Part shown: positions 39,417 to 48,183 of the stretch, one piece after another | How the letters are laid out: every line of letters starts with the position of its first letter | How positions within the stretch are numbered: the first letter of the stretch is position 1 | Source: CAIQPS01 sp963783835 | GTDB taxonomy: Bacteria > Actinomycetota > Thermoleophilia > RBG-16-64-13 | Assembly (NCBI GenBank): GCA_963783835.1 | Contig: CAWAOX010000015.1 | Span: 186,001 to 250,000 of the forward strand | DNA: 64,000 bases | Direction of reading: 5' to 3' | The notes under the pieces: generated by a model | Seen by the model: only the letters and a program-made list of their open reading frames with translations | The model's database searches: none | Told to the model about the DNA's origin: nothing | Position numbers and translations under genes: made by a program

Positions 39417-41659
39417 GCGGAGTTGATAGCGACCCGCGCCGGGGGTGCCGGCTTATCGAGGCGGCGTTAGAGATCGGGGCCCCTGCCCTTGACGAGGCGG
39501 CGGGCAAGGAGTTGTTCGCGGCCTACGGTATCCCGGTCCCTCGCGGCTTCACGGCTCGCTCGGCGGACGAGGCAGTGCAGGCCGCGGCGGAACTGGGCTA
39601 CCCGCTGGTGATGAAGGGCTCGGCCGCCGGGGTGCAGCACAAGACCGATGCCGGCCTGGTGCTCTTGGGCGTCTCCGACGAGAGCGAGGTCCGCGAGGGC
39701 TATCGTGCGCTGGAAGCGCGGGCGGCCGCGGCCGGCGCGTCGCTAGACGGCGTCCTCGTCGAGCATATGGTGCAGGGCAAGCGTGAATTCGTCGTCGGGC
39801 TGATACGCGATCGTCTCTTCGGTCCCGTCGTCATGTTCGGGCTTGGCGGCATCTTCACAGAGGCGCTGCACGACGTGGCGTTCGCGGTCGCCCCGCTCCT
39901 GGATGAGGACGTGGAAGAGTTGCTCGACTCCTTGGAGGCCCGGGTGCTCCTGGGGCCCTTCCGAGGAAGCCCCGCGGTCGACCGGCCGGCACTTGCCGCC
40001 ATCATCAAGGCTGTCGCGCAGATGGCGGAGGACCATCCCGAGATCAGGGAGATCGACATCAACCCCGTTATGATAGACGGGGCCGTCCCGGTGGCCGTCG
40101 ACGCGCTGATAGCCGTGGGCGACCCAGTCGTGGTCTCCACGCGCCCGCCGGCTGACCTCTCCCGTCTAGGCGCCCTGGTGGCTCCGCGCAGCGTCGCCGT
40201 GGTCGGCGCCTCCTCAGACACGAACAAATGGGGCGGCATGTTGGTGGCCAACCTCCAGTTGGGCGGTTTCCCCGGCCCCATCTACCTGGTCAATCCCAAG
40301 GGTGGGACCATCCTGGGGATCCCCGTCCACCAGAGCATCTCCGCGCTGCCCGAGGTGCCCGACCTGGCGATAGTGGCCGTCAACGCGGCGCTGGTCGATG
40401 CCGTGGTGGATGAATGCGGCCGGAAGGGCGTGCGGGCTGTGGTCGTCGTCTCGGCGGGCTTCTCGGAGACGGGCGAGAAGGGCCGAGCGCTCGAGGACCA
40501 AGTCGTCCGAACGGCCGAGACCTACGGCATGGCCCTGGTCGGTCCCAACTGCATGGGGGTCATCTCGTCGCACCACCGACTGTACGCCACCGGGTTCACT
40601 CTGCTGCGGCCCGACCCAGGAGGGGCCAGCATGGTGTCGCAGTCCGGCAATCTGGGGACCCAGCTGCTCGTGGCCGCCGAGCGGCGCAAGGGGGGCGTGG
40701 GCATGTTCGTCGGGGTAGGCAACGAGGCGATGATCGACGCGGTGGACTTCATCAACTACTTCCGCACGGACCCGCGCACGACCACTATCGTCGCCTACAT
40801 GGAGGGCTTCGACGACGGTCGCCGACTGTTGGACGTCGTCCGCCAGACCTCGCCGGAGAAGCCGGTAGTGGTGCTGCGCGGCGGCATGACCGACTATGGG
40901 GCTAAGGCAGCCGCCTCGCATACGGGAGCCCTCACCTCGTCGAGCGCGGTTTTCAGCGCAGCCGCCCGCCAATCGGGAATGATCGTCACCACCGATCCCG
41001 ACGAGTTCATGGACCTTACGTTCGCCCTGGCATACATGCCGCTCCCTCCGGGCAAACGGGTGGCGGTGGCCACCATGGGCGGAGGGTGGGGCGTCCTCGT
41101 CTCTGACGAGATCGCGCGTTGCGGGCTGGAACTTGCGACGCTTCCTCCGGACGTCATCACCGGGCTCGACCGCCTGCTGCCGCCCTACTGGAGCCACTCC
41201 AACCCCATCGATCTAGTAGCCACGATCACTCCCGGCGTGCCCGAGGCCGTCGTCGAGATGCTGGCGGCGAGTGACAGCGTGGACGCGGTGCTCGTCATGG
41301 GCGTCATCGGGTCGATGAGCGAGAGCCGCCGGGCGTTGAGGGAGATCGAGCGGTTGAAGCAGTGCGCTTCCGACGGCTCTTCACTGGAGAACGGTGGCGG
41401 GTGCGAGTCCGAGGAGGCGGAGCCTGAACTGAGCGAGCGGGAATTGGCGTTCATCAAGGAAATGGCGGCCTTGATGGACCGCTACTGCAAGCCGATCGCC
41501 AACATCTCCTTCAAGCCGATGACGCAGGCCGTATTCTCCACGGGAGGAAAGCACTCGACCTTCGTGCTCCCCTCGCCGCTACGAGCCGTGAGGGTGCTGG
41601 CGAAGATGGCGGACTACAGCCGGTTCCTGCAGAAGAAGGGGCGCGAGCTGCGCTGTTGA
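39413..41659 (+). CDS. ADP-forming acyl-CoA (acetate-CoA) synthetase, fused subunits
   Basis: Interconverts acyl-CoA, ADP and phosphate with acid, ATP and CoA; in fermenters it makes ATP from acetyl-CoA. 748 residues in beta-alpha order: an ATP-grasp domain first (PLVMKGSAAGVQHKTDAGLV, DINPVMIDGAVPVAVDA), then a CoA-binding Rossmann domain (APRSVAVVGASSDTNKWGG) and the ligase domain with the phosphohistidine in ASHTGAL. A Ser/Glu-rich insert lies at about 655-675. It starts in the stop of the CDF gene, so it sits downstream of the NiCo riboswitch. Acyl specificity is not visible. Confidence 0.9.
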   Translation: MSGVDSDPRRGCRLIEAALEIGAPALDEAAGKELFAAYGIPVPRGFTARSADEAVQAAAELGYPLVMKGSAAGVQHKTDAGLVLLGVSDESEVREGYRALEARAAAAGASLDGVLVEHMVQGKREFVVGLIRDRLFGPVVMFGLGGIFTEALHDVAFAVAPLLDEDVEELLDSLEARVLLGPFRGSPAVDRPALAAIIKAVAQMAEDHPEIREIDINPVMIDGAVPVAVDALIAVGDPVVVSTRPPADLSRLGALVAPRSVAVVGASSDTNKWGGMLVANLQLGGFPGPIYLVNPKGGTILGIPVHQSISALPEVPDLAIVAVNAALVDAVVDECGRKGVRAVVVVSAGFSETGEKGRALEDQVVRTAETYGMALVGPNCMGVISSHHRLYATGFTLLRPDPGGASMVSQSGNLGTQLLVAAERRKGGVGMFVGVGNEAMIDAVDFINYFRTDPRTTTIVAYMEGFDDGRRLLDVVRQTSPEKPVVVLRGGMTDYGAKAAASHTGALTSSSAVFSAAARQSGMIVTTDPDEFMDLTFALAYMPLPPGKRVAVATMGGGWGVLVSDEIARCGLELATLPPDVITGLDRLLPPYWSHSNPIDLVATITPGVPEAVVEMLAASDSVDAVLVMGVIGSMSESRRALREIERLKQCASDGSSLENGGGCESEEAEPELSERELAFIKEMAALMDRYCKPIANISFKPMTQAVFSTGGKHSTFVLPSPLRAVRVLAKMADYSRFLQKKGRELRC

Positions 41660-41663
41660 CGGG

Positions 41664-42935
41664 TCAGGGAGTCGTATTCGCCGCCCCAAGCCAAGCCTGG
41701 TCGCCCGAGCGGGTGAGTTCCGCCCCGAAGGAAGCGCTCAGCTTGGTCAGGCGGTCGAGGATCACGTCCGCTGCCTTTCCCGTCACTGGGGCGGGGATTC
41801 CGTTGGCGTCGCTCAGGTAGACCGGAATGATCCGAGCGACCGGCGGCCCGGTGGGATGCAGAGTCACCCGCAGGACGAAAGCCTGCCCTGTCGGCCCGGG
41901 GCGGTGATCGAACAGGAAGTCGCCGAGGCTGTAGGCGATCAGCTTGTCGTGGTACACCTCCAGCCCCTGGATCACGTGGGGATGGTGGCCGAGGATAAGG
42001 TCCGCTCCCGCGTCGACCGCCTTGTGGGCGAGCGCCCGTTGGTAGGACGCGGCCTGCGGGGTGTACTCGGTGCCCCAGTGGAAGCTGACGATGACGTAAT
42101 CGGCCTTCTTCTCGGCCGCCGCAATGGCCGCCAGGACCTTCTGGCCGTCCCCGATGGTAGCCACCCCGGGATGGTCGGTCCCGGCCGCGAAGCCACTCGC
42201 GTGCTTGTCCGTGAAGGCGAGCACCGCGACCTTTCCGGCGGGCGTATCGAGCATCGCAGCCTGCCGCGCGGCCGATATGTCCTCGCCCGCCCCGGCGTGC
42301 GCGATGCCGGCCTTGTCGAGCCGGGCGATCGTATCGAGCAGGGCCGCCTGCCCACAGTCCGCCGCGTGGTTATTGGCCATGCTCACCACGTCGATCCCGG
42401 CCGCGGCCAGGCCCGAGGCGAGGGCCGTGCGGCTGCGGAACGTGTACTCCTTCCACGCCAACTTGGTGCCCTTGTCGGACACCGGCCCCTCGAGATTGAT
42501 GAAGGCGAGGTCGGCCGTCTGGAGATAAGGCCTCACTCCGGCCAAGGCTGCCGCGCCCCCGTGGGCGTCGATGTACTTGCCCACCTTGCGGTCGCCCTGC
42601 ACGTCGCCACCCGCGGCGACCGTGAGCGACTGCAGGGCCTTCTCCGTGGTCGAAGTGGTGGAAGTCGTGGGCGGCGCAGTCGTCGGCGGCTCGGTGGCGG
42701 GCGGCGACGTAGTGGGAGGAGCGGTCGCGGGGGTCTCGCCGGTGGCCGGCGTGGAAGAAGCAGCGATGACCGTCGAGTCGGCCGTGGTGGTGACTGCCGC
42801 CGATGCGCCGGCCGTCGACCGCTCCGTCGCGTAGACAACCACCAGGGCAATGGCGCCTGCCCAGAGGAGGATGGCGGCGATCGCCAACCAGCGATCGACG
42901 ATCCGCCTCCTCTTTGGTGTGCCCGCGCTCGCCAT
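41664..42935 (-). CDS. CapA family lipoprotein-like metallophosphatase
   Basis: 423 residues from ATG 42935. An N-terminal membrane anchor (about 13-35) and a Pro/Thr-rich stalk (about 50-100) place the enzyme outside the cell. The PGA_cap/metallophosphatase motifs are present: AAGGDVQGDR, NLEGPVSD, NNHAADCG, SFHWGTEY and GHHPHVIQG. Homologues participate in poly-gamma-glutamate synthesis or wall turnover; without capB/C nearby, capsule synthesis is unlikely. The leaderless-type -10 at 42948-42943 supports this start over the longer frame to 43088. Confidence 0.86.
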   Translation of the reverse strand: MASAGTPKRRRIVDRWLAIAAILLWAGAIALVVVYATERSTAGASAAVTTTADSTVIAASSTPATGETPATAPPTTSPPATEPPTTAPPTTSTTSTTEKALQSLTVAAGGDVQGDRKVGKYIDAHGGAAALAGVRPYLQTADLAFINLEGPVSDKGTKLAWKEYTFRSRTALASGLAAAGIDVVSMANNHAADCGQAALLDTIARLDKAGIAHAGAGEDISAARQAAMLDTPAGKVAVLAFTDKHASGFAAGTDHPGVATIGDGQKVLAAIAAAEKKADYVIVSFHWGTEYTPQAASYQRALAHKAVDAGADLILGHHPHVIQGLEVYHDKLIAYSLGDFLFDHRPGPTGQAFVLRVTLHPTGPPVARIIPVYLSDANGIPAPVTGKAADVILDRLTKLSASFGAELTRSGDQAWLGAANTTP

Positions 42936-42942
42936 GTCAGTG

Positions 42943-42950
42943 AGTATAAT
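42943..42950. promoter_or_regulatory. Overlapping divergent -10 boxes (capA and cwlM-like genes)
   Basis: On the plus strand TATAAT (42945-42950) is a perfect -10; on the minus strand TATACT (42948-42943) ends 7 bases before the capA ATG. The two share four base pairs, so polymerase cannot occupy both at once. The plus-strand transcript would have a leader of about 85 bases. Confidence 0.5.
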
Positions 42951-43041
42951 AGCTGAGCTTCTCGAGCTGGAGGGGCGCTCATCATTTCCGGGGGACCGGC
43001 ACGCTACGGAGCGGCGCAATACGTTCGGAGAGGCGCGGTCG

Positions 43042-44109
43042 ATGCGTCCAGTTGGCAGAGGCAATAGAGGCAAACAGGTGGTCGACATACAGACCCGTCT
43101 TGCCGCCCTGGGTCACTTCCTGGGAGACGAAGGGGCGGATGGGTTCTTCGGACCCCACACCGAGAGCGCGATCCGCGCCTTTCAGCAGCATCGACTGCTC
43201 TTCGCCGACGGGATCGTGGAAGACAACACGTGGACGGAGTTGGTCGAGGCCGGTTACCAGCCTGGCGATCGGCTTCTCTACCTGCGCGTCCCTTACATGC
43301 GTGGAGACGATGTTCTCTATCTGCAACGCAGACTCGACGATCTGGGCTTCGATTGCGGGCCCGTCGATGGCATCTTCTCGCCCCTGCTCGAGGTGGCCGT
43401 CACCGAGTTCCAGAGGAACGCGGGCCTCAACGTGGACGGGATCGTGGGCGAGACCACCGTGGACAGGATCCGGCGGCTGCAGAAAGTGGGGGACGAAGGG
43501 CGGGCGGTCAACATCCCGGACCGCATGGACGGGTATGTGGGACTGCACTCTCTTCCCGGCCTGCGGGTGAGCGTCGATCCGGCCCACGGCGGCCTCGACC
43601 GGGGTTTTCAGGGGCCGAACGGGACGAACGAGAAGGACGTGAACCTGGCTCTTGGCACCCGGCTGGCCGCGCTGCTCGAGGATGCCGGCGCGGAGGTCCT
43701 CCTCCTCCGGGAGAGCGACTTGGACGTGCCCCTCTACGAACGGACGGAGGCAGCCACCGTGTGGGAGCCGCACATCCACATCTGTCTCCATCACGCCTAC
43801 GCGTCCGATCCGAAGGCGAAGGGGACCGCCTCCTACTACTTCGCGAACTCGGTCTATTTTTCCAAGGCGGGCAAGCGGCTGGCGGGGTACCTGGTGGACG
43901 CTCTCAGCCGAGAATTGGGGCGGGCGGACCTCCAGAAGCACGGCCGCAACTACGCCTGTCTCAGAGAGGTGAAGCCGCTTGCCGTCATGGTGGAGCCGGG
44001 CTTCCTGAGCAACTCCGAGGAAGGGCGGCGGCTGGGCGAGCCCGAGACCATCGCCAGGGAGGCCGGGGCGATCCTGCACGGCATCGAGGCCTACCTGGCC
44101 CGGCTGTAG
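43042..44109 (+). CDS. CwlM-like protein: two PG-binding domains plus amidase_3 domain
   Basis: 355 residues without a signal peptide or membrane helix. Two peptidoglycan-binding_1 repeats (about 10-75: VVDIQTRLAALGHFLGDEGA; about 85-150: VLYLQRRLDDLGFDCGPVDG) precede an N-acetylmuramoyl-L-alanine amidase domain. Zinc ligands look present: DPAHGG, NEKDVNL and ICLHHAY, with the catalytic Glu in VEPGFLSN. The architecture and missing export signal match mycobacterial CwlM, a cytoplasmic regulator of MurA, rather than a secreted amidase (known family role; applied here by inference). ATG 43042 has a GGAGAGG 9-12 bases upstream. Confidence 0.83.
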   Translation: MRPVGRGNRGKQVVDIQTRLAALGHFLGDEGADGFFGPHTESAIRAFQQHRLLFADGIVEDNTWTELVEAGYQPGDRLLYLRVPYMRGDDVLYLQRRLDDLGFDCGPVDGIFSPLLEVAVTEFQRNAGLNVDGIVGETTVDRIRRLQKVGDEGRAVNIPDRMDGYVGLHSLPGLRVSVDPAHGGLDRGFQGPNGTNEKDVNLALGTRLAALLEDAGAEVLLLRESDLDVPLYERTEAATVWEPHIHICLHHAYASDPKAKGTASYYFANSVYFSKAGKRLAGYLVDALSRELGRADLQKHGRNYACLREVKPLAVMVEPGFLSNSEEGRRLGEPETIAREAGAILHGIEAYLARL

Positions 44110-44130
44110 CGACGCCGCCGGTTCGGCCGG

Positions 44131-44161
44131 TTGGCGCTCCCGGCCAGGAGAATGATATAGT
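44131..44161 (+). promoter_or_regulatory. Possible promoter of the NlpC/P60 gene
   Basis: TTGGCG (44131-44136) and TATAGT (44156-44161), 19 bases apart, precede a leader of about 65 bases with a small hairpin (GGAGCA with TGCTCC, near 44178-44200). No c-di-AMP (ydaO) aptamer is recognisable. Confidence 0.4.
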
Positions 44162-44231
44162 GGGGCCGAATTTCCAGAGGAGCAGCTTCTAGCTTTGCTC
44201 CGGCCCGGAAAACGTTCAGGGAGGCACCGAC

Positions 44232-45470
44232 ATTACCGGCAGCGCGAGCGGCATCGGGCGGCGTCTCATCCCATTCTTCCTAGCATGTGCGTTCATCGCG
44301 CTCGTCGCGGCCGGTGTCGCGTGGGCGGAGACTCCCGCGATAAACAAAGCCAAGAGTCAGGCCGACGCTCTGCGCGAACAAATCGACGAACTGGACGCCC
44401 AGGTGGAGGCGGCCGTCGAAGAGTACAACACGGCCAACGTCAAACTGGAGCAGACCCAGGCGGCCGCGCAGGAGAACGAGCAGAAGCTCGCCGTGGTCGA
44501 AGCGGACCTCGAAGAAGCCAGGGCCCGTCTCACCGACCGGGTGGTCGAGATCTACAAGGAAGGCCACCTTGGCATGTTGGACACCCTGGTCGGCTCCGCC
44601 TCCTTCTCGGATGTCATCAACCGGCTCAACCTGATGGAGCGGCTCAGCAAGCAGGACAGCCAACTGGTGGCACAGGTCACGGCATACCAGGAGGAAGTGA
44701 CCACCCGCAAGGCCGAACTGGCCAGGCAGATGGAGGACCAGGAGCGCTACATAGCCGAGGCTTCGGCTGCCGAGCAGAAGGTCGAGAATCAGCTCGCCGC
44801 GAAGAAGAAAGCCCTCAAGGGCAAGGAAGCCCAGATAGCCCAACTCGAGAGAGAAGAGGCGGTGCGCCAGGCGGCACTCGCGGCCGCGGCGAAGAAGGCC
44901 GCCGCAGAGGCGCGGAAGGCGCGAGAGGCCGCCGCGGCCGCGGCCAGGGCGACCACCACGACCACTCGCCGCGCGACCACCACGACGCATTCAACTACGG
45001 GCGGCGACACGGACACGACCGAGCGCAGCACGACGACGACCAAGCGCACCACGACGACCAAGCACACGACCACCACGGACGACGCCACGACGACCACGAC
45101 CGAGAAGCCTTCTTCGGGAGGGACCACCGGTGACGACGTGGTCGACTACGCCCTTAGGTTTCTCGGCACGACGTACGTTTGGGGCGGGTCCACTCCCTCC
45201 GGCTTTGACTGCTCGGGCTTCAGCGCGTACGTCTACAAGCACTTCGGCGTCTACCTGCCCCACTCGAGCAGCATGCAGTCGGGGTACGGCGTAGCCGTGG
45301 CGCGCGCCGATCTGCAACCCGGTGACCTGGTCTTCTTCTACAGCCCCGTCCACCACGTCGGCATCTACATAGGCGGGGGCAAGATGGTCAATGCGGCGGG
45401 TACCGGCAAGGGCGTCCGCATCGATTATCTCTGGAGTTCGTACAACTGCGGCCGTCGCATACTCCGTTAG
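44232..45470 (+). CDS. Coiled-coil NlpC/P60 endopeptidase with an apparent AUU start
   Basis: Secreted peptidoglycan endopeptidase of RipA type. The frame extends upstream of the first GTG (44403) into a clear signal peptide (GRRLIPFFLACAFIALVAAG). No ATG, GTG, TTG or CTG occurs between it and the stop at 44190, but GGGAGG (44219-44224) is 7 bases before an ATT at 44232. From there: 412 residues, with signal peptide, coiled coil (about 40-230, containing RVVEIYKEGHLG), a Thr-rich linker (about 235-290), and an NlpC domain with the catalytic Cys in FDCSGFS and His in HHVGIYIGGG. The coiled coil resembles the M23 protein at 17.8 kb. The next gene begins 12 bases on. Confidence 0.88.
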   Translation: MTGSASGIGRRLIPFFLACAFIALVAAGVAWAETPAINKAKSQADALREQIDELDAQVEAAVEEYNTANVKLEQTQAAAQENEQKLAVVEADLEEARARLTDRVVEIYKEGHLGMLDTLVGSASFSDVINRLNLMERLSKQDSQLVAQVTAYQEEVTTRKAELARQMEDQERYIAEASAAEQKVENQLAAKKKALKGKEAQIAQLEREEAVRQAALAAAAKKAAAEARKAREAAAAAARATTTTTRRATTTTHSTTGGDTDTTERSTTTTKRTTTTKHTTTTDDATTTTTEKPSSGGTTGDDVVDYALRFLGTTYVWGGSTPSGFDCSGFSAYVYKHFGVYLPHSSSMQSGYGVAVARADLQPGDLVFFYSPVHHVGIYIGGGKMVNAAGTGKGVRIDYLWSSYNCGRRILR

Positions 45471-45482
45471 TCGCCAGCGCCT

Positions 45483-46505
<1,023 letters not shown>

Positions 46506-46652
46506 CCCACGACCGGCGTGGCGCCTGCGCCCGGCTTCCTCCGGATCGTCCCGAACTTCTCAAGTCCCGGGCCGTTTCCTCCGACACTCTATGAGGAGGA
46601 TTACTGACGCCCTAAGCCGGTTTCGCTCGCGAACGCCCTCGGAGAGGTCTTG

Positions 46653-47741
46653 ATGAAGAACATCGACGAGTTGTTGCTGCAGGTCAAGGAGGCTGGCGCC
46701 TCCGACCTTCATCTCAAGGTCGGCAGCCCTCCCATCATCCGCGTGGATGGCGAACTGAGCGAACTCAGCGAGCCCACATGCTCTCCCGAAGACACCAAGG
46801 ACTATGCGGCCTCGCTCATGAGCGAGAAGCAGATCCGGCGTTTCAGCGAGGCCAACGAGATCGACTTCGCCTACAGCGCGCCCAACAGTGGGCGTTATCG
46901 CGTCAACGTCTACCGGCAGCGGGGCACGATCTCTATCGCCATGCGCCACGTCGTGACCCGGGTCCCCAACTTCCTCGAGCTGAACCTGCCTCCCGTGGTC
47001 CAGACCCTCGCTCTCGAACCGCGGGGGATGGTGCTTGTGACCGGCACGACCGGTTCCGGCAAGACGACGACCCTAGCCGCCATGATCGACCACATCAACC
47101 ACGTCATGCGGCGCCACATCGTGACGATCGAGGATCCTATCGAGATCCTGCATCGGGACATCAAGTGCATCGTCAACCAGCGGGAGATCGGCCTCGACAC
47201 CGAGAACTACGGCACCGCGCTCAAGTACGTGTTGCGCCAGGACCCGGACATCGTCCTCATCGGCGAGATGCGCGACCAGGAGACGGTGAGGACTGCGTTG
47301 ACCGCCGCTCAGACGGGGCATTTCGTGATGAGCACTCTCCACACCATCGACGTCGCCGAGACGATCAACCGCATCATCGACTTCTTCCCGCTGTATCAGC
47401 AGAAGCAGGTACGGATCATGCTTGCCGGTTCGCTCCGCGGCATCATCTCGCAGCGACTCCTCGTGCGCGCCGACGGGAAGGGCCGGGTGCCGGCCGTCGA
47501 GGTCATGGTGATGACCGGGCGCATCCGCGACATGATCCTGGACGCGGGTCAGACTCACAACATCAAGACGGCTCTGCAAGAGGGCGATTTCTACGGCATG
47601 CAGACGTTCGACCAAAGCCTGCTGGATCTCTTCGAACGGGGTCTGGTCTCGCTCCCGGACGCCCAGCTCGTGGCGAGCAGTCCTCACGACTTCCGGCTGC
47701 TCGTGCAGGCGCATGGGCACGACATGCCCGTATTGAACTAG
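46653..47741 (+). CDS. pilT: Type IV pilus retraction ATPase PilT
   Basis: Hexameric cytoplasmic ATPase that depolymerises type IV pili. 362 residues; N-terminal PAS-like domain (EAGASDLHLKVGSPPIIRVDG), Walker A TGTTGSGKTTT, Asp box TIEDPIEI, Walker B VLIGEMRD, His box STLHT. The C-terminal region is complete. ATG 46653 has GGAGAGG 5 bases upstream. No other pilus genes lie in the window. With comEA/comEC it suggests pilus-assisted DNA uptake. It converges on the small membrane gene with a 1-base gap between stops. Confidence 0.94.
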   Translation: MKNIDELLLQVKEAGASDLHLKVGSPPIIRVDGELSELSEPTCSPEDTKDYAASLMSEKQIRRFSEANEIDFAYSAPNSGRYRVNVYRQRGTISIAMRHVVTRVPNFLELNLPPVVQTLALEPRGMVLVTGTTGSGKTTTLAAMIDHINHVMRRHIVTIEDPIEILHRDIKCIVNQREIGLDTENYGTALKYVLRQDPDIVLIGEMRDQETVRTALTAAQTGHFVMSTLHTIDVAETINRIIDFFPLYQQKQVRIMLAGSLRGIISQRLLVRADGKGRVPAVEVMVMTGRIRDMILDAGQTHNIKTALQEGDFYGMQTFDQSLLDLFERGLVSLPDAQLVASSPHDFRLLVQAHGHDMPVLN

Positions 47742-47742
47742 G

Positions 47743-48183
47743 CTAGCTGCGGGCCGGCTTTCGCCCGTTGGACGCGCTCGATCCGGCAGCGGGCTTCTCC
47801 CTGATGATCGGGCGGGGCCTCTCTTTGTGGTTGAAGCCCACCAGCCAGTTGATGATCCCCGCGAGAAGCGTTACAAACGCCGCGGCAAGCAAGACCCAGA
47901 GCAAACCCTGGGTGGTCACGTCGGCGCCCACCCACACGAAGATCTGCAGTATGAGCGCATTGACGAGCACCGTCACGACGACCGCCAGAGCGGCCCGTTG
48001 CGGCTTGCTTCGGGCGCGGTGCAGCGGGCGCACGAGGCTGTTGACGAAGCCGAGGAGCACCGCGGCGACGACTGCCGCCCAGGTGGCTTCCAGCCGGAAG
48101 CGGCCGTCAAGCAACGAGTCGACCAGGTAGAGCCCCAGGAATATGGCCATGCCGTTGGCCAACCAGCGAAGCCAGAACTTCAC
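47743..48183 (-). CDS. Four-helix membrane protein, phage-holin-4 superfamily
   Basis: 146 residues with four hydrophobic helices and a basic C-terminal tail. The start FWLRWLANGMAIFLGLYLVD and FVNSLVRPL match the mycobacterial 4-TM phage holin superfamily, whose cellular members are not phage genes and have no known role. It overlaps the stop of the pafBC fusion by 4 bases, so the two are cotranscribed. Confidence 0.75.
   Translation of the reverse strand: MKFWLRWLANGMAIFLGLYLVDSLLDGRFRLEATWAAVVAAVLLGFVNSLVRPLHRARSKPQRAALAVVVTVLVNALILQIFVWVGADVTTQGLLWVLLAAAFVTLLAGIINWLVGFNHKERPRPIIREKPAAGSSASNGRKPARS

Noticed and set aside
44162..44231. c-di-AMP (ydaO) riboswitch before the NlpC/P60 gene
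   Set aside because: The leader is only about 65 bases and lacks the conserved ydaO sequences; only a small hairpin is visible.
46591..46653. A 20-codon ORF whose TGA overlaps the pilT start
   Set aside because: Its ATG has no ribosome-binding site and the composition is not coding-like; pilT has its own GGAGAGG.
47743..48183. Prophage holin
   Set aside because: The superfamily name is historical; there are no phage genes around it, and it is coupled to a cellular regulator.
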